IMG/VR virus record: IMGVR_UViG_3300033145_000849
Span: 62,001-126,000 of that record
Origin: a virus
Strand: one strand, 5' to 3'
DNA length: 64,000 nucleotides
Shown: piece after piece, positions 1-10,607 of the stretch
How the letters are laid out: each line of letters opens with the position of its first letter
How positions within the stretch are numbered: the stretch's first letter is position 1
The notes under the pieces: model-generated
Told to the model about the DNA's origin: nothing
The model's database searches: none
The model's input: the letters and a program-made list of their open reading frames with translations, nothing else
Made by a program: the position numbers and the translations under genes

Positions 1-3000
1 TAACTGTGTGTAATTAACGATCTTTTGCGATAACCAGCCACCAATAGAACCAATTAGATTTCCAGCAACACCAGCAGACCAAGCTAAATTTGGCCATACA
101 AAGTTTCCTCCACCAAGTCTATCTCTGGTAAATTGTTCAATAACCATGCCTACAGCTTCAGCAGAAGAGATTAGAGACCATTCTGCAGCCTGAACTAACA
201 TGTCGGGTTTAATTTCAGTAAGGAACCCATGTTCCTGATCAAACAGATGTGTAACCTGTTCTACCTCAACAGGTCCTATCATATCAGTATATCTATCAAC
301 AACATAGCAGACATCATATGGCTTAATTTTACCATTGCCTATAATAATAATATCTCCCTTATAGATGTCCTTCATGTTCTGACATAGCAAAGAAAGAGCA
401 TATCGTTTAGCTAGTCCTTCGTTAGTACAGTTGATAACATCTGGCAGAAGAAAAGTTCGAAGATCTTCTGCTGGAAGAGCATTATCTAGTTTAAGAGTAT
501 AAGTTTCCTTACCTGAAGAAAGAAGTTTGCGCGCCTTGGCACCTTCGCCTCGAGCTCCAACTCCAACAGCTTCTACAGCAGAAGACAGCTTGAATTCCCT
601 AAGCCACTCGATTGCTATAGTATTGCTAACTCCTCTAGAGTTGGCTTGTATATTATTTGCAACAATATGTTGTCCATCCGTAAGAAGATGATAATTCCGG
701 AAGGGCTTAATGAAGCCATCTTTTAGAGCCTCGTTGAGTTGCTGTTCTCTTAAGGGTTGGGTCGCGACACTAGACTTGTGTTGGTTTTTTACTCTTTCAG
801 CAGAAGCCCTGGCAACTCCAGCAAAATCACCATGCACTCCCATTGATCCTATTGAACTTCTCTTTGTTATTGGATGTTTATTCTCAATCTCTTTTATTTT
901 ATTACGTAATACATCTTGTGCTCTCTGTTCTTCTGCATTCGGAGACCTAGCAAAATAAAGCTGGTTTGGAAGACCAAAGAACATAGTCATCCGTTCTCCA
1001 TATTCGTCTTTATATGGAACAGGAGACGCAATATAGTTAGGATGTCGCAGTTCCATTTCCTTAAAGATGTCCCAGATAGTTGTTCGATAGATAGTAAACT
1101 TAAGATCCTTCCAGGCCCAGCCATCGCCAAGTTCTTGAAGGTCATGTGCTGGGTGAGGTGCAAAGATATTGTCATCTTCTGGCTGAGGTCTAAACTGCCA
1201 TTTGTTAGTTAAGAGTCCTCTATTCTTGGTTCCTCCACCAGATGCAGCAGTCCATCTACCAAAGTGAATAACCTCTGGTTGTGCCATCATGTTTTCTAAT
1301 ATTTTACCAGTAGTAGCATCATCGCCAAAGCCCCATCCATACCAACCAAATATACCTGAAACAGAATGTGTAATAGGACCTTCAATGCCTTTAATGTCTT
1401 GAACAAGCTCTACTGCATAGCTTTGAGCTACAAGTTCTATTAAATCATCAGACTCAGAAAAACTGACACCCATAATTACACCATTAAAAACAGTTGGTAA
1501 ACGATCAGGATCGGAAGAATATCCCATGCGAAGACTGATATTCATGCCTTCCTGAAGCAAAAGAGAAGCAATAGGATTCTCTTTCCTAGTACCTACTTCC
1601 ATTGGATTCGGAGTTTCTACAGCAGCTTTACCTTGAGCTGTTAAAGGTTTGTCGCTGCCTTTGTTCTGACTATATTTTCTATTACTTAAGGTACCTGATA
1701 TGTTTGTTAACTGTATCACACATAAATCTGCAGCAATTTTACGGCTTTTAACTACACGAATAGACTTAACAGCATTATAGCTAAAGAAGTCATCGAAAGA
1801 GAGCCTCTTCTTTTCTCCAAAGTCATCTTCTATAAAGTATAATTTAAAGGTAGGAAAGGCCCGAATAAGACCTTGTCCCTGTCCCCTAAGCATGTCTCGA
1901 CTAAACTCGTTAACAGCAAGCATAATAGGAGAAGAAAGAGTTGATGTAACATCGTTCCTATAAACTTGAGTAGAAAGACGATCTGCTTTTTTCTTTTGTT
2001 TATCAGATACCTTTCTTTTTCTAAAAGCATCTGCGTTCATACGGTTCCAAGAAATAGGAACTTGCTCTTTGTTGGTTGGAATTGCTAACTTGGCAACCTT
2101 ATGTCTGCTTTGACCTCTTTTAACTTGTGTATCCCAACATTCAAAATGTAAATGAGGGTGCCTCATGCTATGGAATCCACTTCTACCAGAAACAGCTATA
2201 CACTCACCAGCTCGGACATGATATCCTGCTTTAATTTTAGGATTAATTTCTTGCAAATGAAGATACCTAGTATGACCTACTGGACCTTTAGGATGATTAA
2301 TCTCTATGTATCGACCTGCACCATCCCAATACAATGAACGCAATACCACTCCATCTGTTAAGGCATAAACATCAGTACCAACAGGAGTATTAACGTCTAC
2401 TCCCTTATGAACATAACCAATTCTTTTTCCCTTATTTTCTTTTTTCCATTGGTAGTATTCATCTATCGTTGCTGTGCGTATAGACTTTCCTATTCCTCCA
2501 TCTTTTTTTGATTTTTTGATTTGAGCTGGATCGACGCATCCAGCGGCAACTAAAAGATGATTAGATGTTCTCCAATCACGGCTTGCAGCTTTTTGTCTAT
2601 AGTGCCATCCTGCTCTAGACTGTCCAATGTCCCTAACATAACAAGGATTACTTTTACGAGTTAATGAAGCATAAGAAGCAACTGGACAATAAAAATCTAC
2701 TCCAGCTTTAGTTTCAGGTCTCTGACTAGAGTCTTCTCTTGGCCAGGTAGTCTTCAGGTTTTCAACGCCTTTCATCTCAGCAGAACTATATTTTGGATTA
2801 GAAGGAGAGTTTGGTCTATTGTTCTGCATATGTCCTGTAGTATCAAGGGGAATAGACCCATGTATTTTCCCCATAAAATCTCCATCCCATAAGAAAGACA
2901 TATCGGTGCCATGTTTAACTACACCATAAGGTTTAAGTTCAGGATTCTTTTTACCATAACTATTTCCAAGAGCTTTACCAGATCCATCTGGAACTATCTT

Positions 3001-5964
3001 GAGTGTTGTTTTTGGTTCACTTACAAGAGTACTATAATAAGAAAACCCTTGAGTAATGGAAGGTTGAAGTTTAGATACATCTCCTTGGTTTTTAAGCGTA
3101 GTTAAAGCTAAGGATTCTCCTCCAGCTGTGAGAAGAGGAACATATTTACTACTAAAATATTCGTCTACATTCTTCTGAGCACTTTCATAAGACTTAATAC
3201 TCATTTGTCTAGCAGCTGTAATCCAGGAAGAATCTATAAAGTTGTTGGCGTCAGTTCCTCCAAGACCACCATCATGTAGTGGGTACCATAAGTAAGAGTC
3301 TGGTTCATAGTCGAATAACGCGGTTTCACTAACGACTCCATTCTTGTCTGCTGCATATCCAGCTAGAGAAGAGAGCTGTTGGCGGAAATCTGGGTAAGCC
3401 ATAATTCCCTTGCTTAATCCATGCGAGTCCTTTATTTTTCTAAATCTTTCAAAAGCGGGTTCGTCAAGAAACAACCACTTGTCTATAAGTTCTTGTATTA
3501 GAGCTCTTTGTGCAGAGAGATAGGTCTGAAGACCCATGTCTGTCAATATACTTGTTCTCTTTTTAAAAACACCTACTGCACTTTGAGCTTCTTTATCTGG
3601 TTTTTTACCAAGCTTGCCTGTTTTCTTTTGCCAATTTAGAGTCTCTATTGCTTTTTTATAATCAGGTACTCGTCTCTCTGCAGCATACTTGTCTTTATAT
3701 TTTGCATACTTTGTTCCTTTAATAACAGCAGGAGGAAGATCACTTGTTCTATAGAATTTCTTTCTGTAAGCTTTATATCTTTGATCTACACTTTGAAGCA
3801 TTTTGTTTAAGCCTGGAACAAAATCAAGCTTGCCACCATTTGACTCAGTATCTCCAACAGAGACATATAAATTATATTCAGATAAACTATGTAAAGCTGC
3901 TTTGTATTGTTCCTCTCGACTCCAATCGTCAGGAAGACCATGAGTATCATATTGATATCCAGAACGAACTCCTTTGTAACGGAAGACTTCACTATGAACA
4001 TCCTTTAACCATTCGTTATAATTATTACGAGCTCTATCGATAAGAGCATTAATCGCTTCCTTGTTTTTATTCTGTGGAGAATTTTGTCTTTGTAATTTGT
4101 ACCAATCAATCTCGTACCATTCGTTCTGTCGATTTCGATATCCTTTTCGTCCCTCAATCGCCAAATGAACCTCTATCCATTTCCAAACTTCTTTGTAAAG
4201 GTCTTCATGACCTGTAATAAATGTTTGTTTTAATTGCTCAGGATTCTCGTCTTCTTTTGAATTACTTGTTAATCCAGCTTCTTGTAGGGTCATAGTAACC
4301 CGAGACCGACCTGGTTGATCTGGAATAGAAACAGTATTAATCCTGTATGTCACAAACTCCTTAAGATTAAGAAGGTTTAAGAAGTCATTATTAATAAATA
4401 GTGTTCGATAGCCAGCAGGAATTTGCTTAAACCTAAGAGACATGGTTTCTATCTTGTCATACATAGCGTTAAGCTCTGAAGCTGTTTCCTCAGGAACATT
4501 CATTACGAATGTTACGTTTGCATCTACGCTACCAATATGCTGAAAAGTTGGATACCTATAAGCTACTAGTGGAATTTGTGCCAAGATATTAGTAAAGGAC
4601 ACATCTATTTGTTCAATGATAGGTTTTGGACCATCTATAATAGAGCTAGGATCTATGTCTAGATTTCTTTTACGGCCCAAGATAACTACGCCGCCTGCGG
4701 TAGCATTAGATCCAGTTCCCTTCTGTATGATCTCTGTATCTATAACCTTTTTAAATCCATTAGCTAATGAACCTTCATCAGTTACTATTCCCTCGTCTTG
4801 TAGGGACTGCATAGTTTTAGCTTGTTTGGTAAGCATTCCAATAGCGTCACGTAGATTATCGCCATCGGCTCCCTGTAGTAATGAAGCAGAAGAGCTGATT
4901 CCTGTTTCACCTGAGCGTTCCATTAGTCTTTTAATAGTTTCTGATACAAGACCAGAAGTAGCAGAAGTAATTCCTTTTGACTCAGCAGAATTTATCTGTT
5001 TTCTAAGTTCTTCATTGATGTTTAAACCTTTTGCAACTAGCTTTCGATAAGCTATGTCTAATATTTCCTGATTACTAAGAGAGACTTTGCTTTCAGATGG
5101 ATCTTTTCCTGGAGACATAACATCTCCAATAACACCAAGAACTTCTTTAGGTTTTCTTAGCAAGGTATTGACCAAGTCAGCTGCCATTCGGTTAGCTAAT
5201 GCACTGGCCTTGGGTATCATCTCAAATTCTCTATACCAAAATCTAGTAGAATTATCCTCTCCGTCTTCGTGAGGCCATTTGGGAAGCTGTCCACTCTTTA
5301 CTTTGAATGGAGCATAAAAAGCTTTCCATGCTGGAGATTCCCAAGGATAGCCAGGTTTGTCGTTCTTTGCTCCAGACTTAAAGGCAAAGAGTGGAGTATA
5401 GGGGAAGTAGTTAAACCATTGAAAAACAAAAGATCCTTGAATAGCATTAGGCATTCCAAGATGTCCACAAGTGCTGAAACTCATACCAGAAAGAGCAAAT
5501 GCAAGAGGTCTGAATCTCTTATACTGAGTATATGTACCTGATACATCAAAAGCATCATCATTGGTATTGGTAGTCAAAAGCATCTTTTGAAGATAAGAGC
5601 TATAAATGGTACAGAAAGGAGTTGCCCTTAGTCCAGCTACAAGAGGAATAAGGCGCGATTCTCTATCGTCAGCGCCTTCGAATATGATATTAACAACTAC
5701 CTCTACCTTTCCATGTCCAGACTTAGTCTTCATAGAAGAATTAGTCCGTAAAGTGTTCCACTCATAATTTACAGAATCTTTGCTTATTGCTATTTGTGAT
5801 GGAGGAATTCGTAAAGCTACGTCATTAATAACGAAACTGTCTTCTCCTGCGTCTCCAACAATGGTCGGTTCCTGTCTTTCTCTTCTGGGATCAAGAGCCT
5901 TGGGTGCTTCTTCATTTAAGGTTAGACCAGGATTTTGGTAAGTAACAGATTTTCCAGTAGCCAA
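1..5964 (-). CDS. Giant tail/baseplate-type protein with M23 endopeptidase domain (partial, C-terminus off left edge)
   Basis: The frame stays open for 1,988 codons and runs past the left edge, so the C-terminus is missing. The start is taken as the TTG at 5964 because GGAGGT lies nine bases upstream. Around residues 1180-1280 there is a complete M23 (LytM-type) zinc endopeptidase signature: HKGVD (H1186, D1190) and then HPHLHF (H1271, H1273), the usual HxxxD and HxH metal ligands. In phage tails such domains cut peptidoglycan peptide bridges during genome entry. Residues about 20-130 and 450-560 look like two related beta-rich structural modules (inference). It is the last visible gene of the leftward late operon, after the tape-measure-position gene and the candidate polymerase. 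This fits a tail-tip, hub or tail-associated lysin role. Domain call is firm; exact tail position is inferred. Confidence 0.8.
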   Translation of the reverse strand, partial: MATGKSVTYQNPGLTLNEEAPKALDPRRERQEPTIVGDAGEDSFVINDVALRIPPSQIAISKDSVNYEWNTLRTNSSMKTKSGHGKVEVVVNIIFEGADDRESRLIPLVAGLRATPFCTIYSSYLQKMLLTTNTNDDAFDVSGTYTQYKRFRPLAFALSGMSFSTCGHLGMPNAIQGSFVFQWFNYFPYTPLFAFKSGAKNDKPGYPWESPAWKAFYAPFKVKSGQLPKWPHEDGEDNSTRFWYREFEMIPKASALANRMAADLVNTLLRKPKEVLGVIGDVMSPGKDPSESKVSLSNQEILDIAYRKLVAKGLNINEELRKQINSAESKGITSATSGLVSETIKRLMERSGETGISSSASLLQGADGDNLRDAIGMLTKQAKTMQSLQDEGIVTDEGSLANGFKKVIDTEIIQKGTGSNATAGGVVILGRKRNLDIDPSSIIDGPKPIIEQIDVSFTNILAQIPLVAYRYPTFQHIGSVDANVTFVMNVPEETASELNAMYDKIETMSLRFKQIPAGYRTLFINNDFLNLLNLKEFVTYRINTVSIPDQPGRSRVTMTLQEAGLTSNSKEDENPEQLKQTFITGHEDLYKEVWKWIEVHLAIEGRKGYRNRQNEWYEIDWYKLQRQNSPQNKNKEAINALIDRARNNYNEWLKDVHSEVFRYKGVRSGYQYDTHGLPDDWSREEQYKAALHSLSEYNLYVSVGDTESNGGKLDFVPGLNKMLQSVDQRYKAYRKKFYRTSDLPPAVIKGTKYAKYKDKYAAERRVPDYKKAIETLNWQKKTGKLGKKPDKEAQSAVGVFKKRTSILTDMGLQTYLSAQRALIQELIDKWLFLDEPAFERFRKIKDSHGLSKGIMAYPDFRQQLSSLAGYAADKNGVVSETALFDYEPDSYLWYPLHDGGLGGTDANNFIDSSWITAARQMSIKSYESAQKNVDEYFSSKYVPLLTAGGESLALTTLKNQGDVSKLQPSITQGFSYYSTLVSEPKTTLKIVPDGSGKALGNSYGKKNPELKPYGVVKHGTDMSFLWDGDFMGKIHGSIPLDTTGHMQNNRPNSPSNPKYSSAEMKGVENLKTTWPREDSSQRPETKAGVDFYCPVASYASLTRKSNPCYVRDIGQSRAGWHYRQKAASRDWRTSNHLLVAAGCVDPAQIKKSKKDGGIGKSIRTATIDEYYQWKKENKGKRIGYVHKGVDVNTPVGTDVYALTDGVVLRSLYWDGAGRYIEINHPKGPVGHTRYLHLQEINPKIKAGYHVRAGECIAVSGRSGFHSMRHPHLHFECWDTQVKRGQSRHKVAKLAIPTNKEQVPISWNRMNADAFRKRKVSDKQKKKADRLSTQVYRNDVTSTLSSPIMLAVNEFSRDMLRGQGQGLIRAFPTFKLYFIEDDFGEKKRLSFDDFFSYNAVKSIRVVKSRKIAADLCVIQLTNISGTLSNRKYSQNKGSDKPLTAQGKAAVETPNPMEVGTRKENPIASLLLQEGMNISLRMGYSSDPDRLPTVFNGVIMGVSFSESDDLIELVAQSYAVELVQDIKGIEGPITHSVSGIFGWYGWGFGDDATTGKILENMMAQPEVIHFGRWTAASGGGTKNRGLLTNKWQFRPQPEDDNIFAPHPAHDLQELGDGWAWKDLKFTIYRTTIWDIFKEMELRHPNYIASPVPYKDEYGERMTMFFGLPNQLYFARSPNAEEQRAQDVLRNKIKEIENKHPITKRSSIGSMGVHGDFAGVARASAERVKNQHKSSVATQPLREQQLNEALKDGFIKPFRNYHLLTDGQHIVANNIQANSRGVSNTIAIEWLREFKLSSAVEAVGVGARGEGAKARKLLSSGKETYTLKLDNALPAEDLRTFLLPDVINCTNEGLAKRYALSLLCQNMKDIYKGDIIIIGNGKIKPYDVCYVVDRYTDMIGPVEVEQVTHLFDQEHGFLTEIKPDMLVQAAEWSLISSAEAVGMVIEQFTRDRLGGGNFVWPNLAWSAGVAGNLIGSIGGWLSQKIVNYTQL

Positions 5965-5993
5965 AAGCAACAAACCTCCGTGAAATTATTAGG

Positions 5994-8900
5994 TTACCCG
6001 TTTAATATATCAGATAGTTTCTGGGGCGTCAAAGATGATCGCCTGTCATTTATAGTAGAACTAACACTAGCTTGACCACCAACAGCATTACGTAATTGCT
6101 GGCTGAGAGAGCTATAGTCAGCTCCACCATCAGATTGTCCTAAAATAGAGATCTTATGTCTAGAGGGACCTGCAATCCTAGCTGTATTAGCAGAACCAAT
6201 TGGACTTGGTGCAGAGGGAGATCCTCTTGTAGCACTACCAGAATGTCCTCCTACAGGAAGGTTAGATCCACCAGAACCACTCTGAAGTATGGGTCTAGGA
6301 GGAGTATTGGCTCCTGGTCCTAAAGTCCTGGGAGGAGCGCTTAGTATCGTTGCTAATCCAATAGCTGCTGCTCCACCTAAAGCAACTGGTTTAGCCCATG
6401 GAATCATAGATCTTCCAGCTGCACCCATCCTGTTTACCATGCTCATGCCTTTACTAACGACATTAGCCATAGAGCCTTTTGGTGTAGCAACATCAGCAAA
6501 GAAAGATCCATAGGGAGACATTGCTAGTGCTTCTCGATTAGACATTGCGGCAATCTCTCTTGCTCCAGAAGGCTTAGCTTTTCCCATGAGAAGATTTCTT
6601 AAACGGAAAGCATTAACTCCTCCTACTTGAACATTCTCCATTGCCCTTAAAGAATGAGCTACGTTTTGAGCAGTTTTATCTATACCTATACCAGGAATAA
6701 ACTCTGTAGTTCGCCTGCCAGAGATAGGGTCTTCTATAAGAGCTGTAAGGCCACCTTCTAATGCTGCTTTACCCTCAGCGGTTGATTTGTCCATAACACT
6801 TCTGGCAACATTACTAATACTTCCTCCATCTCTACTCTTCATTGATTGGGCTATTTGGTCAAACAAGTCTATCATCTTTGTTGATTCTGAAGCTTTAATA
6901 TGTTTACCAGAAATAGGAGTATTCTCCATCCATTCAAGAAGACCTAAAGCTTTCTGTGAATCTGCACCCGACAGTTTTCCTGCATTAGCTAACACAGCAG
7001 CCCTGCCTTCCTGTAAAGCCATGGACACTTTACCAAGAGCACCAGGTCTCTTTGTGATTCCAACAGCTACCGTTTGCCCAGCCATAATCTGCCTTAAGGA
7101 AGTAACACCTTCTTGACCAGCTTTTGCTTTAAGAATCTGAGTTCTAATACTGTGTTCTCTATAAGCCGCCATGGCTTCTGGATCTGCCAAATGTGTTGCA
7201 AGGTTTTTCTCTAGTTGAGGACCTGCAAGTATAGCTGATATAACATCTCCGTCAGTATCAGCAGCCATTCCAATCATGGGAGAAAGCAAGATAGGACTAG
7301 CAGCGCCTTCTGCGATCCGTCTTGCTCCGTCTCGTTGAAACTTTCTTAGAGCATTTCCCTCAAGTTTACCTTGAGCCATAACAGTGTTTCGGACCTCTGT
7401 ATTCATAGCAATTACAGCTTCTTTCCCAGCTATCTTTCTGAACCATACAGCTTGTGTACTGTAAGGTCCTATGTGAGGATGTCTAGCAACCATGCCAGCA
7501 ATTCGTTCTCCAGCCATAAACTTTTTCTGCATTCCAGTAACGTCATGTCCAAGTTTCTCTAGATCTTTAAACATTTTCTCAGCATAATTGGCTGTAATAC
7601 CAGCAGTAAATCTGTCTTTCAAAATATTAACATCACGTATTCCTGGTTGTACTGCTGTAAGAGCCATGCTACCAGGTAGTCTTCCTCTTAGAAGCCCGCC
7701 AACTCCTCCAACTGTCAAAGCTTTAGAATATGCTAGTTCAGATCCTAACTTATCAACCTGTGCCATCATACCTTCTTTAGTTAAGTTCCTAGCGTCATAC
7801 TCACCTGCAGCATCAATAACATTCCTATAAGCTCTAGATAGATCTGTGTTAACAACCTTGCCTGTAGCAGTTTTATATCCAGCAAGCTGTTTTAGATTAG
7901 TTGCTGAAGGCATATAGATATCGCCGACTCCTTTGATCCTTAAGTAGCCAGCTTCTGATGGCATTGCTAAGCTTGACATGTCCTTAAGACCAGCAGAAAT
8001 CTCTTGAGCAGATCTGGCACCGGATACTTTCTTAAGACCAGTTACACTTCCTAATGCCTTTTCTAATTCTGATTGCTCCATTAGTCTTTCTGGATAAAAG
8101 CCCATCATTCTCTCTGCTATATCTTTCTGTATCTTTGGTCCGAGAGCTCCAAAGTGAGCACCGCCTGCCAGTTCAAACATTCTAGGTTCGATAGTAGCTG
8201 CTCGACCTGCCCCTGGTCCCCCTAGTCCACCAAAAAACATTTGAGTAGTTCCAACAGCTTTACCAAGAGACATTTCTCTTGCTTCCCTCTCTGATATTTC
8301 CATTCCTTGACCCGTCATCCAATCATAGATTCCTGCAGCTCCACCTTTAATATCGAAGACAGTAGGTACAGCACCAAACACTCCACCAATTTGTTTAGAA
8401 GTAAGTCTAGACTCTTTACCTATAGACCAAAGTTGTTTAAGCATTAATTCGTCAGAGAATCCACTAGCAGCTTTAGTTGCTTCTCGGGCAGCTGCACGCA
8501 TATTAGCAACTTCAACAAAAGGAGACTCTACGAACTTACGTGACAATTCACCAAACTGTTTGTTACCAGCTTGACTCATATTGACTTGAGACATTTCCCA
8601 AAGAGAAGTAAACATTTGGTCGTAGTGTAATTGTCTATTCTTTTTAAGTTCTGTCATAGAGATAATAGCGTCTGCTCCTGATATACCGAACAACTTTTTA
8701 AACTTGTCCATATATCCACTATCAGCAACCATTGCCATTCCCTTATGTCCACCAAGCAATTTTGCATACTTAGGATCAGTTATTTCTCTTTCCCCTACTA
8801 GACTAATAATATCCCCTCGACTTGCACTTCCTTCGATTTGAGTGCCAGCAACTATTCTCATTGCACTAGGAGCAGTAACAGGTCTTCCTTCAGGAGACAT

Positions 8901-10607
8901 TCCTAGCAGGTCTCCTTCTTTTACCATTTGATTAAAATTCCAAATATTAGAGCCAGGTCGACTCGAAGTAGCTTCTGCAGCATCTATCATTTTTTTAATT
9001 TCTGGGGCAACATCACCACTAGCAATAATAAATGGCATTGTTTCCTTAACTGCTAACTGCTTCATTGCTTCCTTGGAAATTACCATCTGTCCTTCTGGAG
9101 AAACTCCAAGTCTCATCATCTGTGCACCGTATTGGTCAGCAGAAAGATAAGCAGCAGATACCATAGGAGCTTCAACTCCAACTCTTTTAGCAGCCCATAA
9201 ATAATCAAACTGTCGTTGATCTGAAGCCATTGCTTTCATTGCAGATGCAGTAGGGGAAAATTCAGGACGAAGAAACTTACCAGGGAATCTAGCTATTTCA
9301 GATGCTTCAGGAACAAGAGAAGCCAATTCTCTAATATCAGTTGGATACATTACTGATTTAGCGATTTGATTAGCAGATAGTCCTGGGAACAAAGAGACCT
9401 GTTTGCCTGCTGCTTCTGTAGCATAACCACGAGCTATAGCTGTCTGATATTCTGTAGCCGACAATAATGGAAGATTGAATCCACGAGCTTTAGAATATGC
9501 AGCTTCTCCTCTCTTTCGTGGTCTGAGCATCCTTATGCCTCTAGACCTAATGTCAATATATTCTTCAAGACCTTGGCTTTGTGCAATCGCAGGAGATACA
9601 TATTCTGTAGTAGCAGTTATCATTTGTTCCCATTGGTGCACCATGTCATGCATATGACTACGTGTTAAACGATGTTGTTTCATCATCTCAGGAATTAAAT
9701 CTGTTACTGCTCTATTAAGGGCAAATTCTCCATGACTCATAGCCTTTCCTAATTGTCCTCCAACTAGTTCTCTGTACTCACCAGTAATATATTTAGCACC
9801 ACTTTTAATCATTACACCAGGTTGTCCTTTTAATCCCATGCCAATATTAAGCTTCAGCTCTCCAGGAAGACTACCTCCTCTAAGACTCAATTGCATTTGT
9901 CTACCTAAACCTTCTCTACTTGTTATCTCTATGTGAGCTTTAGCTCCAGTTAGTTTTTCCATCTGGAGAATACTTTGCCGAGCTCCCTCATTTTTTAAAG
10001 ATGTCCAGGGCCTAGCAATATGTTCTGTTCCTTCAAGAACAGGTAGTCCAAGAGCTTCCATTCCTACAGGTAGACCTTGTCGTGCTCTAGATTCTAAAAC
10101 GGGAATATCTTCCAAAAAGATAGAGGCTGCTCGGTCTAGGTGAATTCCTCCTCCTTGTCCAAGAACGATAGCTAATTCCCTAGCTGCTCCGTCAGCAGTA
10201 GTAGCATACTGTAATTTTTGGGAAACAATCCTAGTAGTCATGCCTGTTGGATCAGCTGCAGTAGCTGCCCTAGACCATGCGTCACGTATTTGGTCCACTG
10301 TTAGCTTGGTGGTTTTACCAAAATTGTTTAAGTTTTTAAGTTGCCATCGTTTCCTGGCAGAGGGAACTTGTTGAAAGTTTAAGTTGCCTGTATCTGTTTG
10401 GGTTACCTGGCCAGGCATATTCTTCAAGGTCTCTTGTGCAAAATCCCTAATGCCTACACCAGTAGCAGAATGAGATAATTGAGTTGGTGTGTTTTGAAGA
10501 GCATCTCTAATGCCAGTTAGATTACGAGCACCATATCCCACTCCAATTGCAAAGGGAGTAGCAATTAATGCAGTTTTAAATATAGATCCGCCATTATCAT
10601 CAGACAC
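5994..10607 (-). CDS. Candidate virion RNA polymerase: 1,537-aa protein with DTDGD and two-barrel RNAP-like motifs
   Basis: GTG start overlapping the upstream stop by one base (TAGTG), so translation is probably coupled to the preceding virion gene. The most informative motif is MAADTDGDV (D1117, D1119, D1121; bases 7245-7259). It matches the DxDGD metal-binding loop of the beta'-type double-psi barrel of multi-subunit and QDE-1/YonO-type RNA polymerases. Upstream, KLLGGHKG (K616, K622) resembles the two-lysine loop of the beta-type barrel. ARHPHIGP (1041-1048) resembles the RxP segment that precedes DxDGD in RdRP-like enzymes. NTPISGKH (K1235) resembles the downstream lysine block. A hydrophobic stretch lies near 1408-1425, followed by a Gly/Ser/Pro-rich tail. 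Size and location between tail genes suggest a polymerase carried in the virion and injected. The motifs are seen directly; the function is inferred. A purely structural tail protein is the alternative. Confidence 0.5.
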   Translation of the reverse strand: MSDDNGGSIFKTALIATPFAIGVGYGARNLTGIRDALQNTPTQLSHSATGVGIRDFAQETLKNMPGQVTQTDTGNLNFQQVPSARKRWQLKNLNNFGKTTKLTVDQIRDAWSRAATAADPTGMTTRIVSQKLQYATTADGAARELAIVLGQGGGIHLDRAASIFLEDIPVLESRARQGLPVGMEALGLPVLEGTEHIARPWTSLKNEGARQSILQMEKLTGAKAHIEITSREGLGRQMQLSLRGGSLPGELKLNIGMGLKGQPGVMIKSGAKYITGEYRELVGGQLGKAMSHGEFALNRAVTDLIPEMMKQHRLTRSHMHDMVHQWEQMITATTEYVSPAIAQSQGLEEYIDIRSRGIRMLRPRKRGEAAYSKARGFNLPLLSATEYQTAIARGYATEAAGKQVSLFPGLSANQIAKSVMYPTDIRELASLVPEASEIARFPGKFLRPEFSPTASAMKAMASDQRQFDYLWAAKRVGVEAPMVSAAYLSADQYGAQMMRLGVSPEGQMVISKEAMKQLAVKETMPFIIASGDVAPEIKKMIDAAEATSSRPGSNIWNFNQMVKEGDLLGMSPEGRPVTAPSAMRIVAGTQIEGSASRGDIISLVGEREITDPKYAKLLGGHKGMAMVADSGYMDKFKKLFGISGADAIISMTELKKNRQLHYDQMFTSLWEMSQVNMSQAGNKQFGELSRKFVESPFVEVANMRAAAREATKAASGFSDELMLKQLWSIGKESRLTSKQIGGVFGAVPTVFDIKGGAAGIYDWMTGQGMEISEREAREMSLGKAVGTTQMFFGGLGGPGAGRAATIEPRMFELAGGAHFGALGPKIQKDIAERMMGFYPERLMEQSELEKALGSVTGLKKVSGARSAQEISAGLKDMSSLAMPSEAGYLRIKGVGDIYMPSATNLKQLAGYKTATGKVVNTDLSRAYRNVIDAAGEYDARNLTKEGMMAQVDKLGSELAYSKALTVGGVGGLLRGRLPGSMALTAVQPGIRDVNILKDRFTAGITANYAEKMFKDLEKLGHDVTGMQKKFMAGERIAGMVARHPHIGPYSTQAVWFRKIAGKEAVIAMNTEVRNTVMAQGKLEGNALRKFQRDGARRIAEGAASPILLSPMIGMAADTDGDVISAILAGPQLEKNLATHLADPEAMAAYREHSIRTQILKAKAGQEGVTSLRQIMAGQTVAVGITKRPGALGKVSMALQEGRAAVLANAGKLSGADSQKALGLLEWMENTPISGKHIKASESTKMIDLFDQIAQSMKSRDGGSISNVARSVMDKSTAEGKAALEGGLTALIEDPISGRRTTEFIPGIGIDKTAQNVAHSLRAMENVQVGGVNAFRLRNLLMGKAKPSGAREIAAMSNREALAMSPYGSFFADVATPKGSMANVVSKGMSMVNRMGAAGRSMIPWAKPVALGGAAAIGLATILSAPPRTLGPGANTPPRPILQSGSGGSNLPVGGHSGSATRGSPSAPSPIGSANTARIAGPSRHKISILGQSDGGADYSSLSQQLRNAVGGQASVSSTINDRRSSLTPQKLSDILNG

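Noticed and set aside
4616-5050. 144-codon plus-strand frame
   Set aside because: Antisense shadow of the M23 tail protein, no ribosome site.
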